Notes: generated from the letters alone by a model not told the origin. A stretch of DNA of 59,974 nucleotides from a bacterium (GCA_024231955.1 JAAEPZ010000249.1:74127-134100); one strand, 5' to 3'; shown: positions 44,977 to 56,554, counted from the stretch's first letter. Translations and numbers: made by a program.

Positions 44977-45932
44977 GCGGGGGCGAACTGAGAAGCCGGG
45001 GAGTCAAACTGGACGAGGTCACTGTCTTCTACGGCGAAGTCGTGGGCTTGAGCCGAGTGAGTCTGGAGCTTGAGCCGGGAGTGACGGGGATCGTCGGCCC
45101 CAACGGCAGCGGCAAAAGCACACTGATGAAAGTCATGACGGGTCTGATCGCCCCTGTTGAGGGCAAAATCGAGATTCTTGGCGGTAACCCCTTCTCCGAT
45201 CCCGATGTGCGCAAGAGAATCAGCTTTGTGCCCGCACTGGAATGCTTCCACCAGACTCTGTCGGGCAAGCGCAATCTCGAGGTTGTTTTCATGGCTCACG
45301 GCCATTCGGGTGAGGAATCTCGCAGGCTGGCGGTGCAGGCTTTGGAGATATCTGGGTTGACCAAAGACGGCAAGCGGCGCTACGGCACCTGGTCTCGCGG
45401 TATGCGTCAGCGCCTGAAGCTGGGACTGGCTCTGGTTGGCGAGACGCAGGTTGTGCTCCTTGATGAACCCTTCCTCGGTGTCGATCCGCCATCTCGCCGC
45501 TTTCTGCGGGGACTGATTCGCCAACTTGGCGATTCCGGCCGCACCGTACTTGTCTCCTCTCACGTTCTTCACGAGGTGGAGGCGCTGACGGACCGTGTCG
45601 GCATCCTGGCACATGGCCGTCTGCTGGGCTATGGTCGTATTGACCGCCTGCTGCGCGAACTGCGCGACAGGCATCCGCACCGGATCCGTCTTGAGGCCGA
45701 CAACGTTCGTCGCCTGGCCGAGGCCCTGATTGCCCGCGAGTATGTATCCGAAGTTCGATTGGTGAAGGCTGATTGCGTGGAATTCGTGACATCACGACCG
45801 GAATCGAGCTACCATGAACTACCCGCGCTGGTTAGCGAAACGGGGGTTCTGATCAGGGTGGTGGAGACTCACGACAACGGTCTGGAGGCCGTTTTCCGGC
45901 ACATCACCGCCGCGGGGAGTCAGCGACTCTGA
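44973..45932 (+). CDS. ABC transporter ATP-binding protein
   Basis: The second ATPase of the cassette, 319 residues. Walker A is GPNGSGKST, the signature is WSRGMRQRLKLGLAL, Walker B is VVLLDEPFLGVD and the H-loop is VSSHVLHEVE. The C-terminal extension (about residues 215-319) is like that of the first ATPase. It starts in an ATGA overlap with the upstream permease. Two ATPases and two permeases in one coupled string suggest either two transporters or one heteromeric complex. Confidence 0.9.
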   Translation: MSGGELRSRGVKLDEVTVFYGEVVGLSRVSLELEPGVTGIVGPNGSGKSTLMKVMTGLIAPVEGKIEILGGNPFSDPDVRKRISFVPALECFHQTLSGKRNLEVVFMAHGHSGEESRRLAVQALEISGLTKDGKRRYGTWSRGMRQRLKLGLALVGETQVVLLDEPFLGVDPPSRRFLRGLIRQLGDSGRTVLVSSHVLHEVEALTDRVGILAHGRLLGYGRIDRLLRELRDRHPHRIRLEADNVRRLAEALIAREYVSEVRLVKADCVEFVTSRPESSYHELPALVSETGVLIRVVETHDNGLEAVFRHITAAGSQRL

Positions 45933-46032
45933 TCCCCATCTCCACATCCATTCAAGGACCGCTAGCGGCCGGATCGCGCCGACTGGCCTGGTGCCGTGAA
46001 CGGAATTGACCGCATCCAGAGGGGAACAAGCC

Positions 46033-46314
46033 ATGCTGCTTCGAGATTACTTCAACGATATTGAGAATCTGCCCGCGATGAGGATGTTGGGCATCAGCTT
46101 GCTGCTGGGTGGGATCGGAGTTTGCGCCGGGGCCGCCCTGGTAAGTGTCCGCCTGGACGGTGGAGCGACTCTGGAGCTCTTCGGGGTCTCCTGGGGGACT
46201 CCGCTGTTCTTCATGTTGACATTCTGCGGGAGCGTCATGATGGGGCTTTCGATTGTTTTCAATACCCGCTCCCTGATTCTGACCCGCAAACAGCGAGATC
46301 GGGAGCTTTCATAA
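46033..46314 (+). CDS. Small two-helix membrane protein, unknown
   Basis: A product of 93 residues with two hydrophobic segments (LGISLLLGGIGVCAGAAL and LFFMLTFCGSVMMGLSIVF) and a basic C-terminal tail (RKQRDREL). The ATG at 46033 has GAGGGGAA 6 bases upstream. It lies 100 bases after the ABC cassette and may belong to it. I do not recognise the family. Confidence 0.55.
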   Translation: MLLRDYFNDIENLPAMRMLGISLLLGGIGVCAGAALVSVRLDGGATLELFGVSWGTPLFFMLTFCGSVMMGLSIVFNTRSLILTRKQRDRELS

Positions 46315-46544
46315 TCCTGCCGAGGTCCTGGGGGAGTCCTCTCCGAACCGGATCTCAGACGATACCCTGACGGCTGCTCATCTGCCAGCCCCGCTTCGGC
46401 GATCTTGTATGCTTGACCGCCTCCATCCCTGACGGCAAACTGTTGGATGTTCCCCCGGGGCGATCCCAGAATTGCGGTTCCGGTCCATGCGGTTGATTGG
46501 TTGGTGAACGTCAAAGATCAGCTTCACGTCATTACGGAGGGATG

Positions 46545-47438
46545 ATGAGACTCACCCATTACGACCATGCTCGGCAGTTTCTGGACGACTGGCAACCCGT
46601 GCTGGTGGCCAATGAGGTGGCGAACGGTCTCCTGTTGGGTATCACGCTCAGGGTGGCGGAATCTCCCGAATTCTATGGGGAGCTCCCCGTCTTTATTGGT
46701 GTCGCTGACGAAGCCGGTCCCGTTGCGGCTGCAATCATGACACCACCTTTCAATCTGCTGGTGCGAGTCGAACTCCATGAAAAGCGGGATGTCGCATTTG
46801 AATTGATGGCCGGACACCTCGCTCCACTGTTCCCGCAGCTCCCGGGGGTTAACGGCGAGGCCGATGATTCGCGCCGTTTCGCCGAGATCTGGCGCGGTGA
46901 ACAGCTCTGTTCGGCGCAGCCGGTGATGAATCTCCGCTGCTTCGAGTTGCTTGAAGTGATAGATCCTCCCAAACCGCCGGGCGCAGCTCGCCTGGCCGAA
47001 TCGCTCGATCTGGAGCTCATGACCGATTGGATTCTCCTTTTCACCGGCGAAACCGGTGCGTCGACGCCGGCAACCGCGACCGATGAGCGGGCAAGGGCCA
47101 AAACGATGGCCGAGCGGAATCTGGAGTTGGGTAATATCTGGCTCTGGGAGGACAACGGAGCGCCTGTCGCCATGGCGGCCTGTGGACGGACGACCATCAA
47201 CGGCAACAGTATCAACCTGGTTTACACGCCGGCTGAGCTGCGGCGACGCGGATATGCGACTGCGCTGGTGGCTGTTCTGAGCCGGGATATTCTGGAGAGG
47301 GGCTGGCGGTTCGTAACGCTGTTTACCGATCTTGCCAACCCTGTCTCCAACAGCATCTACCGGAAGATCGGCTACCGACCGGTTGCGGATTTTGTCGAAC
47401 TTGAGTTTCGGTACGATCAGGATACACCCTCGGATTGA
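46545..47438 (+). CDS. GNAT-family N-acetyltransferase
   Basis: A product of 297 residues. The C-terminal 100 residues carry the acetyl-CoA signature LRRRGYATALVAVLSRDIL after the VYTPAE strand, and end in NPVSNSIYRKIGYRPV, a common GNAT close. The N-terminal 180 residues (MRLTHYDHARQFLDDWQ) are a separate region of the two-domain GNAT type. The acceptor is unknown. Two ATGs are adjacent; 46545 leaves 4 bases after GGAGG and is preferred to 46542, which leaves only one. Confidence 0.85.
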   Translation: MRLTHYDHARQFLDDWQPVLVANEVANGLLLGITLRVAESPEFYGELPVFIGVADEAGPVAAAIMTPPFNLLVRVELHEKRDVAFELMAGHLAPLFPQLPGVNGEADDSRRFAEIWRGEQLCSAQPVMNLRCFELLEVIDPPKPPGAARLAESLDLELMTDWILLFTGETGASTPATATDERARAKTMAERNLELGNIWLWEDNGAPVAMAACGRTTINGNSINLVYTPAELRRRGYATALVAVLSRDILERGWRFVTLFTDLANPVSNSIYRKIGYRPVADFVELEFRYDQDTPSD

Positions 47439-47509
47439 CTTGTGTATTCGGGGCGGATAGACTGCGCGCATCACAATGTCCCTGGTTAATAATCGTATTG
47501 CGAGGAATC

Positions 47510-48301
47510 ATGCCTTTCGAACATGTCAAACTGGAGAAGAGCGGGAAGCTGTGCTGGTTGACCATGCACAACCCCAAGGCGCTCAATGCCCTCAATTCAC
47601 AGGTGTTGGCCGATCTTGACGCCGCCCTGGATCAGGTCGTAGCCGATGTCGAGGCCAACGAAACCCATATCCTGGCCATCCGTGGAGCCGGTGACAAGGC
47701 GTTCGTCGCCGGTGCCGACATCAGTGAACTGGCTCAGCTCAAGGGGCTGGAGGGGCGCGACTTCGCCCGTAACGGTCAGGCTCTGTTCGACAGGATCGAG
47801 AACATGCCCATCCCGGTTATCGCCGCAGTCGGCGGCTATGCACTAGGTGGGGGATGCGAACTGGCGCTGGCCTGCCACCTGAGGGTGGCTTCGGATCTTG
47901 CCGTGTTCGGCCTGCCCGAGGTGACGTTGGGAGTCATCCCCGGCTATGGCGGCACTCAGCGGCTGGCCAGACAACTCGGGATGGGGCGGGCGCTGGATAT
48001 GATCCTCACCGGGCGGATGGTCAAGGCTGACGAGGCGCTGTTGCTCGGGTTGATCAATCGCATTGCGCCCGCAGCGGAGCTGGAGGAGGCCGTCGAGAAG
48101 CTGGCCTCAAGCATTATGCAGGTTGGTCCCCTGGCGGCACGAGCCGGTCTGGAGGCCGTGCGGGGTGGCCTGCAAAGCTCGCAGGCCGAGGGGCTTCGGC
48201 TGGAGGCTCAGCTGTTCGGTCTGCTTTGCGGCACCGAGGATATGGTCGAAGGGACAGCCGCCTTCCTCGGGAAACGGAAGGCCGATTTCAAAGGTTGCTG
48301 A
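47510..48301 (+). CDS. Enoyl-CoA hydratase (crotonase)
   Basis: A crotonase of 263 residues with both catalytic glutamates: Glu117 in GGYALGGGCELAL and Glu137 in GLPEVTLGVIPGYGGTQRL, 20 residues apart as in known hydratases. The first half has the AFVAGADISEL oxyanion-hole segment. It hydrates enoyl-CoA to 3-hydroxyacyl-CoA and could work with the dehydrogenase at 34680-35528, although the genes are 12 kb apart. CGAGGA precedes the ATG. A strong hairpin follows at 48355. Confidence 0.94.
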   Translation: MPFEHVKLEKSGKLCWLTMHNPKALNALNSQVLADLDAALDQVVADVEANETHILAIRGAGDKAFVAGADISELAQLKGLEGRDFARNGQALFDRIENMPIPVIAAVGGYALGGGCELALACHLRVASDLAVFGLPEVTLGVIPGYGGTQRLARQLGMGRALDMILTGRMVKADEALLLGLINRIAPAAELEEAVEKLASSIMQVGPLAARAGLEAVRGGLQSSQAEGLRLEAQLFGLLCGTEDMVEGTAAFLGKRKADFKGC

Positions 48302-48354
48302 TAATCTGTCCGGGGGGGCTGGCTCCATGACCCCTTGAATCGAAAGAAATTCGC

Positions 48355-48386
48355 AAGCCCCGGCTTTCCCGTTGAAGCCGGGGCTT
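48355..48386. terminator. 12-bp perfect hairpin between crotonase and tRNA-Leu genes
   Basis: AAGCCCCGGCTT and AAGCCGGGGCTT pair fully with an 8-base loop, 53 bases after the crotonase stop. There is no clear T-run, so it may be a weak or factor-aided terminator or a processing site before the tRNA. Confidence 0.5.
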
Positions 48387-48465
48387 GACCGATTCTGGAA
48401 AAGGGCTTTTACTGTCTCCTCCGCAAGTTGAGCGGAGTGAGAATGCCCGATCAATAACGGATAGC

Positions 48466-48547
48466 GCGAGAGTGGCGGAACTGGCAGACGCGCAGGATTT
48501 AGGTTCCTGTGAGGAGACTCGTGGGGGTTCAAGTCCCCCCTCTCGCA
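48466..48547 (+). tRNA. tRNA-Leu (anticodon UAG)
   Basis: An 82-base class II tRNA. The acceptor arms GCGAGAG and CTCTCGC pair fully, the anticodon stem is CAGGA/TCCTG with loop TTTAGGT (anticodon TAG at 48500-48502), a long variable arm follows, and the T arm is GGGGG-type with TTCAAGT. The CCA end is not encoded. Weak promoter boxes (TTGAGC at 48428 and ATCAAT at 48450, 16 apart) precede it. Confidence 0.97.
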
Positions 48548-48700
48548 CCGAGAAGGCTGCTTGAAACCGGTCACGATTCCGCTGACGGATCCGTTTGTGG
48601 ATCGGGGCCGAGGTCGGGATGACATGGTGTGCCTGATCAAAGATCGTAAATTGCAGCAGCCTGCTGGATGTAATCACCCAAGCCTGAACAGAGGTAAGTC

Positions 48701-50053
48701 ATGAGCACCTCGAAGCCCGTGAACGAGCAGAATACAGAGCAGCTCTCCCTGGTGGAGCTCATCTCCGTGGATATTGAAGAGACCAAATCCTGGCAGCGCG
48801 TTGTCTCCGTTGCTCTGCCCGATTCCGAGTGGCAGAACGCCTGCGCCGCTCAGCTGATCCAGCTGCGCAAGAAGGTCTCGGTGCCCGGCTTCCGTAAGGG
48901 CAAGGCGCCCAAGGAGATCGTGGAGAACCAGTTCGCAGGTCAGATCTCGGTGGATGCTCTCGAGTGGCTCCTGCCGCGCGCTTGGCAGCAGGCCCTGCAT
49001 CAAACGGGTGGGCTCTACCCGATCGACGATCCCGAGTTCTCGGACATCGATTTCGGCGACGGCAAGGACTTCACCTTCAAGGCCACCTGCGAGATCAAGC
49101 CCGAGGTGCAGCTGGAGGGGTACAAGGGGCTCAAGGTGACCTGGTACAAAGATGAGGTACCGGCCGACGGACTTGAGCGGACAATCGAGTCGATTCGTGA
49201 AAGTCGGGCCGAGTATGTCGAAGTCGAACGGGCCGCAGCCGATTCCGATCGCCTGACGGCGGATTTCCGGCAGGTTGAGGAGGATGGCGCAATCATCGAG
49301 GGGACCGATGTCAACGGCCACGAATTCGAGTTGGGCAGTGCGAATATCCTGCCCGAATTCTCGGACGGTGTGCGCGGATTGGCTGTCGGAGAGGAAACAA
49401 AGTTCCCAGTCAACTACCCCGAGGACTTCGAGCAGGAGACCTTGGCGGGTCAAACCCGGTACTTCAATGTGACAGTTCGGAAGGTCGAAGAGAAGAAACT
49501 GCCGGAAGTATCGGACGAGTTTGCCGCTTCTCTGGGTGATTTCGAGAATGTTGACCAGTTGAAGGACCAGATCGGCAAGAACATCAATGCCGAGGTCGAT
49601 CAGAATAACCGTGGACGTCTGGAAGCCGCTCTGGTCCAGGGTTTGCTGGCGATCAACGAGTTCGAAGTTCCCCCCTCAATGATCAATCGTTATGTGACGC
49701 ATATGATCTCCGAACAGGAGGAGCGGGAACAGAAAAAGCTGACCGATGCGGATCGTAAGCAAGCCGAGGAGAATTTCACCCCCGGCGCCGAACTGGCTCT
49801 GAAACGCTGGTTCATGCTTGAGGCCGTCAGCCGACAGGAAAAGATTGCGGTCAGCGATGAGGATTTCGAGAATCACCTGCAGAATCTGGCCGCCGGCCAG
49901 GGTGAGGAGGAGGTTGAGAAGATCCGTGAGAGTATCAAGCGTTCTCAGGCCGAAGGCAGGGTTCGCGAAGACATTCTTCACAGGAAAATCTACAGCTACC
50001 TCGAAGAGCAGGCGAAGATAAAGGAAGAAATGGTTCCCCTCAATCAGGCCTGA
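48701..50053 (+). CDS. tig: Trigger factor
   Basis: A ribosome-bound chaperone of 450 residues with prolyl isomerase activity. The N-terminal ribosome-binding signature is GFRKGKAPKEIVENQF; the middle PPIase domain runs from about 175 to 260 (DGAIIEGTDVNGHEFELGS and SDGVRGLAVGEE); the C-terminal chaperone part is helical and acidic. The SRCC-free sequence has the normal length. GAGGT precedes the ATG. It heads the classic tig-clpP-clpX-lon row of protein-quality genes. Confidence 0.96.
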   Translation: MSTSKPVNEQNTEQLSLVELISVDIEETKSWQRVVSVALPDSEWQNACAAQLIQLRKKVSVPGFRKGKAPKEIVENQFAGQISVDALEWLLPRAWQQALHQTGGLYPIDDPEFSDIDFGDGKDFTFKATCEIKPEVQLEGYKGLKVTWYKDEVPADGLERTIESIRESRAEYVEVERAAADSDRLTADFRQVEEDGAIIEGTDVNGHEFELGSANILPEFSDGVRGLAVGEETKFPVNYPEDFEQETLAGQTRYFNVTVRKVEEKKLPEVSDEFAASLGDFENVDQLKDQIGKNINAEVDQNNRGRLEAALVQGLLAINEFEVPPSMINRYVTHMISEQEEREQKKLTDADRKQAEENFTPGAELALKRWFMLEAVSRQEKIAVSDEDFENHLQNLAAGQGEEEVEKIRESIKRSQAEGRVREDILHRKIYSYLEEQAKIKEEMVPLNQA

Positions 50054-50123
50054 ATGGCGGGGGATAACGGGAAGCAACCCGGGTGATGAGAGATTTGCCC
50101 GGTGTGAGTGAAAGGATGGATCC

Positions 50124-50732
50124 ATGGGCTACGTTCCTGTACCGATGGTTATTGAGCAGTCCGGGCGCAGTGAGCGCGCATACGATATCTACAGTCGTCT
50201 GCTTAAAGACCGTATCATCTTCATCGGCTCGCCTATCGATGATCACCTGGCCAATGTCGTCATTGCCCAGCTCCTCTTCTTGGAGGCGGAGGATCCCGAT
50301 CGGGATGTGAACATCTATGTCAATTCGCCTGGCGGCAGCGTTACGGCGGGGCTGGCTATGTACGATACGATTCAGCACATCAAACCCGATGTCGCCACGA
50401 TCTGCATGGGGATGGCGGCCAGTATGGGGGCTTTTCTGCTGGCATCTGGAACTATTGGCAAACGGAGCGCGTTGCCCCATGCCCGCATCATGATTCACCA
50501 GCCCAGCGGCGGCACACAGGGGCAGGCCTCCAATCTGGAGATCTATACGCGTGAAATCCTGAAAACCAGGGACGAACTGAACAAGATCCTGGCTGAACGC
50601 ACCGACCAGTCGATCGAGAGAATCGCCGAGGATACCGACCGAGACTACTTCATGACTGCCCTCGAAGCCAAAGAGTATGGCATCGTGGATCGCGTGATTG
50701 AGTCGTCGGATGAGGTCAAGTCGGAGGAATAA
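50124..50732 (+). CDS. clpP: ATP-dependent Clp protease proteolytic subunit
   Basis: A serine peptidase of 202 residues, the usual size. The catalytic Ser is in [14 protein letters not shown] and the His in [10 protein letters not shown]; the [15 protein letters not shown] substrate-binding segment is intact. ClpP forms a double heptamer and degrades unfolded or tagged proteins with ClpX or ClpA. It follows tig by 70 bases and precedes clpX. Confidence 0.97.
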   Translation: MGYVPVPMVIEQSGRSERAYDIYSRLLKDRIIFIGSPIDDHLANVVIAQLLFLEAEDPDRDVNIYVNSPGGSVTAGLAMYDTIQHIKPDVATICMGMAASMGAFLLASGTIGKRSALPHARIMIHQPSGGTQGQASNLEIYTREILKTRDELNKILAERTDQSIERIAEDTDRDYFMTALEAKEYGIVDRVIESSDEVKSEE

Positions 50733-50750
50733 GGGGTAGAATTGCCCCTT
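50731..50750 (+). terminator. Short hairpin after clpP
   Basis: AAGGGG and CCCCTT form a 6-bp stem with an 8-base loop directly at the clpP stop, followed by a partly T-rich stretch. It may partly terminate transcription between clpP and clpX. Confidence 0.35.
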
Positions 50751-50764
50751 TGGTTCATCTTTGC

Positions 50765-50793
50765 TTGGCTGGATCGGGATCTTGGTTTATCTT
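50765..50793 (+). promoter_or_regulatory. Candidate promoter for clpX
   Basis: TTGGCT and TATCTT are spaced 17 bases apart (4 of 6 matches each), about 50 bases before the clpX start. Weak but well spaced. Confidence 0.35.
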
Positions 50794-50846
50794 ATGGTGC
50801 AGGGGGGGACTGATCCCTCCCTGTTGCCATTTCGGAAAGTACTACC

Positions 50847-52073
<1,227 letters not shown>

Positions 52074-52158
52074 CCGGTTGCCTATAACCACTGGTTGCCA
52101 TGACAGATTACGCCGGGGCGACCGCTACGTCGCCCTGGCATTTCAATGAAGGACTCCG

Positions 52159-54579
52159 ATGTACGAGATTGAATATCAGGGCAAGACAATCAGCATGTCC
52201 GAGGAGCTGCCGTTGCTCCCGCTGCGGGATGTTGTCGTGTTCCCCTACATGATCCATCCGTTGCTGGTCGGCAGATCAGGCAGTGTGACAGCCGTTGAAG
52301 AGGCCATGCTCAACGAGCGCCTGATCATGGTAGCCACGCAGAAGGACAAAGAGACCGAGGAGCCGCGTCGGCAGGATATCCATCGCGTCGGCACCATCGC
52401 GCACATCACGCAACTGCTCCGGCTGCCCGACGGCACGATGAAGATTCTGGTCGAGGGATTGATGCGTGCCCGCATCACCAACTACACCGAGACCGACAGC
52501 CTGTATCGCGTCACCGTCGAACCGCTCGAGGTCGAGGAGACCAACGAGAATGAGATGGAGGCGCTGATGCGCGCCACCCTCGACCTGTTCGAGGATTTCG
52601 TGAAGTTCAACAAGCGCGTGCCCGATGCCGTCTACTCCGCCCTCAACTCGATCGATGACGCCGTGCTCATGGGCGACACCATCGCCACCCATATTCCCGA
52701 GAAGCTGGAGCTGAAGCAGACGCTGCTCGAGGAGGCCAGCACGGCGGCCCGGTTGCGGATCATCATCCGTGTGCTCACCGAGGAGATCGAGATTCTCAAG
52801 CTCGAGCGCAAGATCGAAACCGAGGTCCGCAGTCAGGTGCAGAAGAACCAGCGCGAGTTCTACCTCAACGAGCAGCTCAAGGCGATCCGTCGGGAGTTGG
52901 GTCAGGAGGGCGACGACGGGCAGGAACTCGACGACATGGTCGAGTCCATCACCGAGGCGCAGATGCCCCGCGAGGTGGAGGACGCCGCGATCAAGGAGGT
53001 CGAGCGTCTGGCCCGGATGCCGCAGATGAGTCCCGAGGCGAGCGTCATCCGCACTTATCTCGAGACGCTCATCGCCCTGCCGTGGCGCAAGCGGACTCGC
53101 GACCGCCTGGATATCCCCCGCGTGCGGGGCAAGCTGGATGAGGATCACTATGGCCTCGAGAAGGTGAAGGAGCGGATCGTCGAGTTCATGTCGGTGATGA
53201 AGCTCACGAAGCGTAAGAAGACCAAGAGCCCCATCCTCTGTTTCGTCGGCCCTCCGGGGGTCGGCAAGACCAGTCTGGGACATTCGATCGCCGACGCCAT
53301 CGGGCGCAAGTTCTATCGCCTGAGTCTGGGCGGCGTGCGTGACGAGGCCGAGATTCGCGGGCATCGTCGCACCTATATCGGTTCGATGCCGGGGCGGATC
53401 ATTCAGGCGCTCAAGAAGGCGGGCACCCGTAACCCCGTGATTCTGCTGGATGAGGTCGACAAACTGGGTATGGACTTCCGGGGCGACCCGGCGTCGGCGC
53501 TGCTCGAGGTGCTCGATCCCGAGCAGAATCACACTTTCAGCGATCACTATCTCGAGGTGCCCTTCGATCTGTCCGAGGTACTGTTCATCACGACGGCGAA
53601 CTCGCTGCATTCCATACCCGATGCGTTGCGCGATCGCCTGGAGATCATCCGCCTGCCGGGCTACCTGCAGCATGAGAAGAAGGCCATCGCCAAGGGCTTC
53701 CTGATTCCGAAGCAGACGGATCAACATGGCCTCAAGCCGGAGCAGATGAAGATCGAGGAGAAAACGCTCGATCGGATAATCGAGGAATACACGCGGGAAT
53801 CCGGTGTGCGTAACCTGGAGCGGGAGATTGCCTCCCTGTGCCGCAAGACGGCGATTCAGGTTGTGGAGAAGGCCAAGAAGAGCCTCAAGGTGACCCCCAA
53901 GCAGTTGGAGACCTGGCTGGGACCGCCGCGGTTCCTGACCAAGGAGATGGACAAGAGGGACGAGATCGGCATCGCCACCGGCCTGGCCTGGACGCAGGTG
54001 GGGGGCGAGACGCTGAACATCGAGGTCCAGCTCATACCGGGCAAGGGGGAGTTCATCCTCACCGGCCAATTGGGTGACGTGATGAAGGAGAGCGCCAAGG
54101 CCGCGCAGACGATAGTGCGGAGCCGGGCGGAGAGTTGGGGTATCCCGAGCGATATCTTCAGCAAGAGCGATGTCCACGTGCATGTGCCCGAGGGGGCGAC
54201 GCCGAAGGATGGTCCCAGCGCCGGTGTGGCGCTGACGATCGCCCTGGTCAGCGCCATCACGGGGATTCCGGTGCGGCACGAGGTGGCGATGACCGGCGAG
54301 ATCACTCTGCGGGGCAATGTTCTGGCCGTGGGCGGATTGCCCGAGAAGACCGTCGCCGCGCAGAGGTTCGGCGTCAACAAGGTGTTGCTGCCGGCCGACA
54401 ACAAGAAGGATCTGCCGGAGCTGCCCGAGTTCGTGCGCAAGAACATGGACCTGGTTTTCGTCGGTCATATCGACGATGTTCTGCAGCACGCCCTGCTCAA
54501 GTTGCCCGGCAAGAAGCGGAAGGGGCGCACCGCCAAACCGACCGGTCGCGGACGCACCTCGGCACAGCCGCGAAGCTGA
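52159..54579 (+). CDS. lon: ATP-dependent protease Lon
   Basis: A Lon protease of 806 residues. The N-terminal substrate domain starts with [23 protein letters not shown] (quoted in part); the AAA+ module has Walker [16 protein letters not shown] and Walker [11 protein letters not shown]; the peptidase has the catalytic Ser in [11 protein letters not shown] and the Lys in GLPEKTVAA. The C-terminal tail is basic ([11 protein letters not shown]). It degrades damaged and regulatory proteins. It follows clpX by 85 bases and precedes ysxC. Confidence 0.97.
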   Translation: MYEIEYQGKTISMSEELPLLPLRDVVVFPYMIHPLLVGRSGSVTAVEEAMLNERLIMVATQKDKETEEPRRQDIHRVGTIAHITQLLRLPDGTMKILVEGLMRARITNYTETDSLYRVTVEPLEVEETNENEMEALMRATLDLFEDFVKFNKRVPDAVYSALNSIDDAVLMGDTIATHIPEKLELKQTLLEEASTAARLRIIIRVLTEEIEILKLERKIETEVRSQVQKNQREFYLNEQLKAIRRELGQEGDDGQELDDMVESITEAQMPREVEDAAIKEVERLARMPQMSPEASVIRTYLETLIALPWRKRTRDRLDIPRVRGKLDEDHYGLEKVKERIVEFMSVMKLTKRKKTKSPILCFVGPPGVGKTSLGHSIADAIGRKFYRLSLGGVRDEAEIRGHRRTYIGSMPGRIIQALKKAGTRNPVILLDEVDKLGMDFRGDPASALLEVLDPEQNHTFSDHYLEVPFDLSEVLFITTANSLHSIPDALRDRLEIIRLPGYLQHEKKAIAKGFLIPKQTDQHGLKPEQMKIEEKTLDRIIEEYTRESGVRNLEREIASLCRKTAIQVVEKAKKSLKVTPKQLETWLGPPRFLTKEMDKRDEIGIATGLAWTQVGGETLNIEVQLIPGKGEFILTGQLGDVMKESAKAAQTIVRSRAESWGIPSDIFSKSDVHVHVPEGATPKDGPSAGVALTIALVSAITGIPVRHEVAMTGEITLRGNVLAVGGLPEKTVAAQRFGVNKVLLPADNKKDLPELPEFVRKNMDLVFVGHIDDVLQHALLKLPGKKRKGRTAKPTGRGRTSAQPRS

Positions 54580-54592
54580 CGGTATCAGAGAT

Positions 54593-55204
54593 ATGAATCG
54601 TTACCGGGGTCTCGTATTCGAGAAAAGCGTGGTGCGCCTGGAGGGTTGTCCCAAGGACCGCTGGCCCGAGGTGGCCTTCTCCGGCCGCTCCAATGTGGGC
54701 AAGAGCAGCATGCTCAACTGCCTGGCGCAGCGGAAGGCTCTGGCCAAGGTCAGCCAGAAGCCGGGCAAGACGCGGATGCTGAATTTCTTCGGCTTCCCCG
54801 GCAACTCCCGTCTCGTCGATCTCCCCGGCTACGGATACGCCAAAGTACCGGAATCCGAGATCAAGAAGTGGCGTCGCTTCATGGCCGATTACCTCGAGAA
54901 GCGGGAGCAATTGGCGGGGATCGTCCAGTTGATTGATTGTCGCCACAAGCCGACGGTGCTGGATCAGCAGATGGTCGGCTGGCTGCGTCACTGCGAATTG
55001 CCGTTTCTGATCGTCTTGACCAAATCCGACAAAATCAAGCGCGGCGTGCGCAACAAAACCGTGGCGCAGGTGCGTCAGGTGCTGGAGATGGAGGACGACC
55101 AGCCGGTTGTCTTCTTCTCCGCGATGAAAGGCGAGGGGAAGCGTGAGGTGCAATCCTGGACCGATAAGGTGCTGGATGCCTGGCAGGACCCCGAGGGGCG
55201 TTGA
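54593..55204 (+). CDS. ysxC: Ribosome biogenesis GTPase YsxC/EngB
   Basis: A small GTPase of 203 residues acting in assembly of the large ribosomal subunit. G1 is SGRSNVGKSS, G3 is DLPGYGYAKV and G4 is LTKSDK; the GKTRMLNFF segment holds switch I. ATG 54593 starts 13 bases after the lon stop, and the lon-ysxC order is common in bacteria. The ribosome site is weak, so coupling with lon is probable. Confidence 0.95.
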   Translation: MNRYRGLVFEKSVVRLEGCPKDRWPEVAFSGRSNVGKSSMLNCLAQRKALAKVSQKPGKTRMLNFFGFPGNSRLVDLPGYGYAKVPESEIKKWRRFMADYLEKREQLAGIVQLIDCRHKPTVLDQQMVGWLRHCELPFLIVLTKSDKIKRGVRNKTVAQVRQVLEMEDDQPVVFFSAMKGEGKREVQSWTDKVLDAWQDPEGR

Positions 55205-55261
55205 CAGAGCCGTGGATAGCCTCTATGTTGGGGCGGCTTCAAAACCGATCAAGGAGTGATC

Positions 55262-56554
55262 ATGAGTCGCAAGCATGGATCAGTGAGTGTGGTGCTGGGT
55301 GGACAGTGGGGCGACGAGGGCAAGGGCAAGGTCGTGGATTACCTGGCCGCCAAGCATGATGTCGTCGTCCGCTTTCAGGGCGGCGCCAATGCCGGTCACA
55401 CTATTCGGGCCGAGGGGCAGGAGTATATCTTCCACCTGATCCCGTCGGGAATTCTGCTTGAGGGCAAGGACTGCCTGCTCGGCGGCGGACTCGTCGTCGA
55501 TCCGCTGACCCTGACCGAGGAGATTCAGGCGCTGAAGAAGCGGGGGATCTCCGTCGAGGGGCGGCTGTTCATGAGCGATGTCGCCCATCTGATCATGCCC
55601 TATCATCGTCTGATCGATCGTCTCCAGGAGGAGAGCAAGAAGGGCAAGAGCATCGGCACGACGGGGCGCGGCATCGGACCGGCCTACGCCGACAAGATCA
55701 ACCGTACCGGGCTGCGGGCCGAGCTGTTCAAGCTCGATGACGAGCGGTTCAAACGGGTGATCATCGAAAAAACCATCGAGAAGAATCGTCTGATCGACTC
55801 GCTCTACAGCGGCGAACCCGTCAGCCCCAATGACCTGGTGGATAAGCTGATGGCCATTAAGCCGATCATGGGACAGATTGTGATCGATGCGCACTCGTTC
55901 CTGCACGACGCCGTTGACGGCGGCAAATCCGTGCTGCTCGAGGGCGCGCAGGGGACGCTGCTGGATATCGATCACGGCACCTATCCGTTCGTAACGAGCA
56001 GCAATCCGAGTATCGGCGGCGCGATCAGCGGCAGCGGTTTGTCGCCGCGGGATTGCGGTGATGTGATCGGCATCTTCAAGGCCTACTGCACCAGGGTCGG
56101 CAACGGACCGTTTCCCACCGAGGAGCTGGAGGATGTGGGCGAGGAGCTGCGGCAGAGGGGTGCTGAGTTCGGCGCGACGACCGGGCGGCCCCGGCGTTGC
56201 GGATGGCTGGATCTGGTGGCGGCGCGCTATTCGATCAGGCTGAACGGCATCAACAAGATCGCACTGACGAAGTTCGACATCCTCAGCGGGATGAAGACGC
56301 TGAAGGTGTGCACGGGCTATCGTATCGGCGATGTCGAGGTGCCCCGATTCCCGCGGGATGCGGCGACGCTGGAGCGGGTGGAGCCCGTGTATGAGGAGTT
56401 TGAGGGCTGGGAAGAGGATCTGAGCGAGGTTCGCGATGTGAAATTCCTGCCGGCCGCCGCGCGCACCTATTTCGATTTTGTGGAGAAAGGGTTGGGCGTG
56501 CCGATCGCCTGGCTGGGCGTCGGACCGGACCGGAAGCAGACGCTGAATCTGTAA
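55262..56554 (+). CDS. purA: Adenylosuccinate synthetase
   Basis: An enzyme of 430 residues, normal length, that makes adenylosuccinate from IMP, aspartate and GTP. It has VVLGGQWGDEGKGKVVD near the start, the GGANAGHTI and GTTGRGIGPAYADK segments and the EGAQGTLLDIDHGTYPFVTSS IMP-binding region (quoted in part). The ATG at 55262 has AAGGAG 5 bases upstream; a GTG 6 bases earlier would be part of that site. The tRNA-Lys gene follows 53 bases after its stop. Confidence 0.97.
   Translation: MSRKHGSVSVVLGGQWGDEGKGKVVDYLAAKHDVVVRFQGGANAGHTIRAEGQEYIFHLIPSGILLEGKDCLLGGGLVVDPLTLTEEIQALKKRGISVEGRLFMSDVAHLIMPYHRLIDRLQEESKKGKSIGTTGRGIGPAYADKINRTGLRAELFKLDDERFKRVIIEKTIEKNRLIDSLYSGEPVSPNDLVDKLMAIKPIMGQIVIDAHSFLHDAVDGGKSVLLEGAQGTLLDIDHGTYPFVTSSNPSIGGAISGSGLSPRDCGDVIGIFKAYCTRVGNGPFPTEELEDVGEELRQRGAEFGATTGRPRRCGWLDLVAARYSIRLNGINKIALTKFDILSGMKTLKVCTGYRIGDVEVPRFPRDAATLERVEPVYEEFEGWEEDLSEVRDVKFLPAAARTYFDFVEKGLGVPIAWLGVGPDRKQTLNL

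Noticed and set aside
52116..52146. Hairpin between clpX and lon considered as a terminator
   Set aside because: GGGCGAC/GTCGCCC pairs well, but no T-run follows, and clpX and lon are usually co-transcribed or promoter-linked.
52276..54489. A 737-codon open frame on the minus strand
   Set aside because: It is fully antisense to lon, which is unmistakable. High G+C codon use leaves the opposite frame open.
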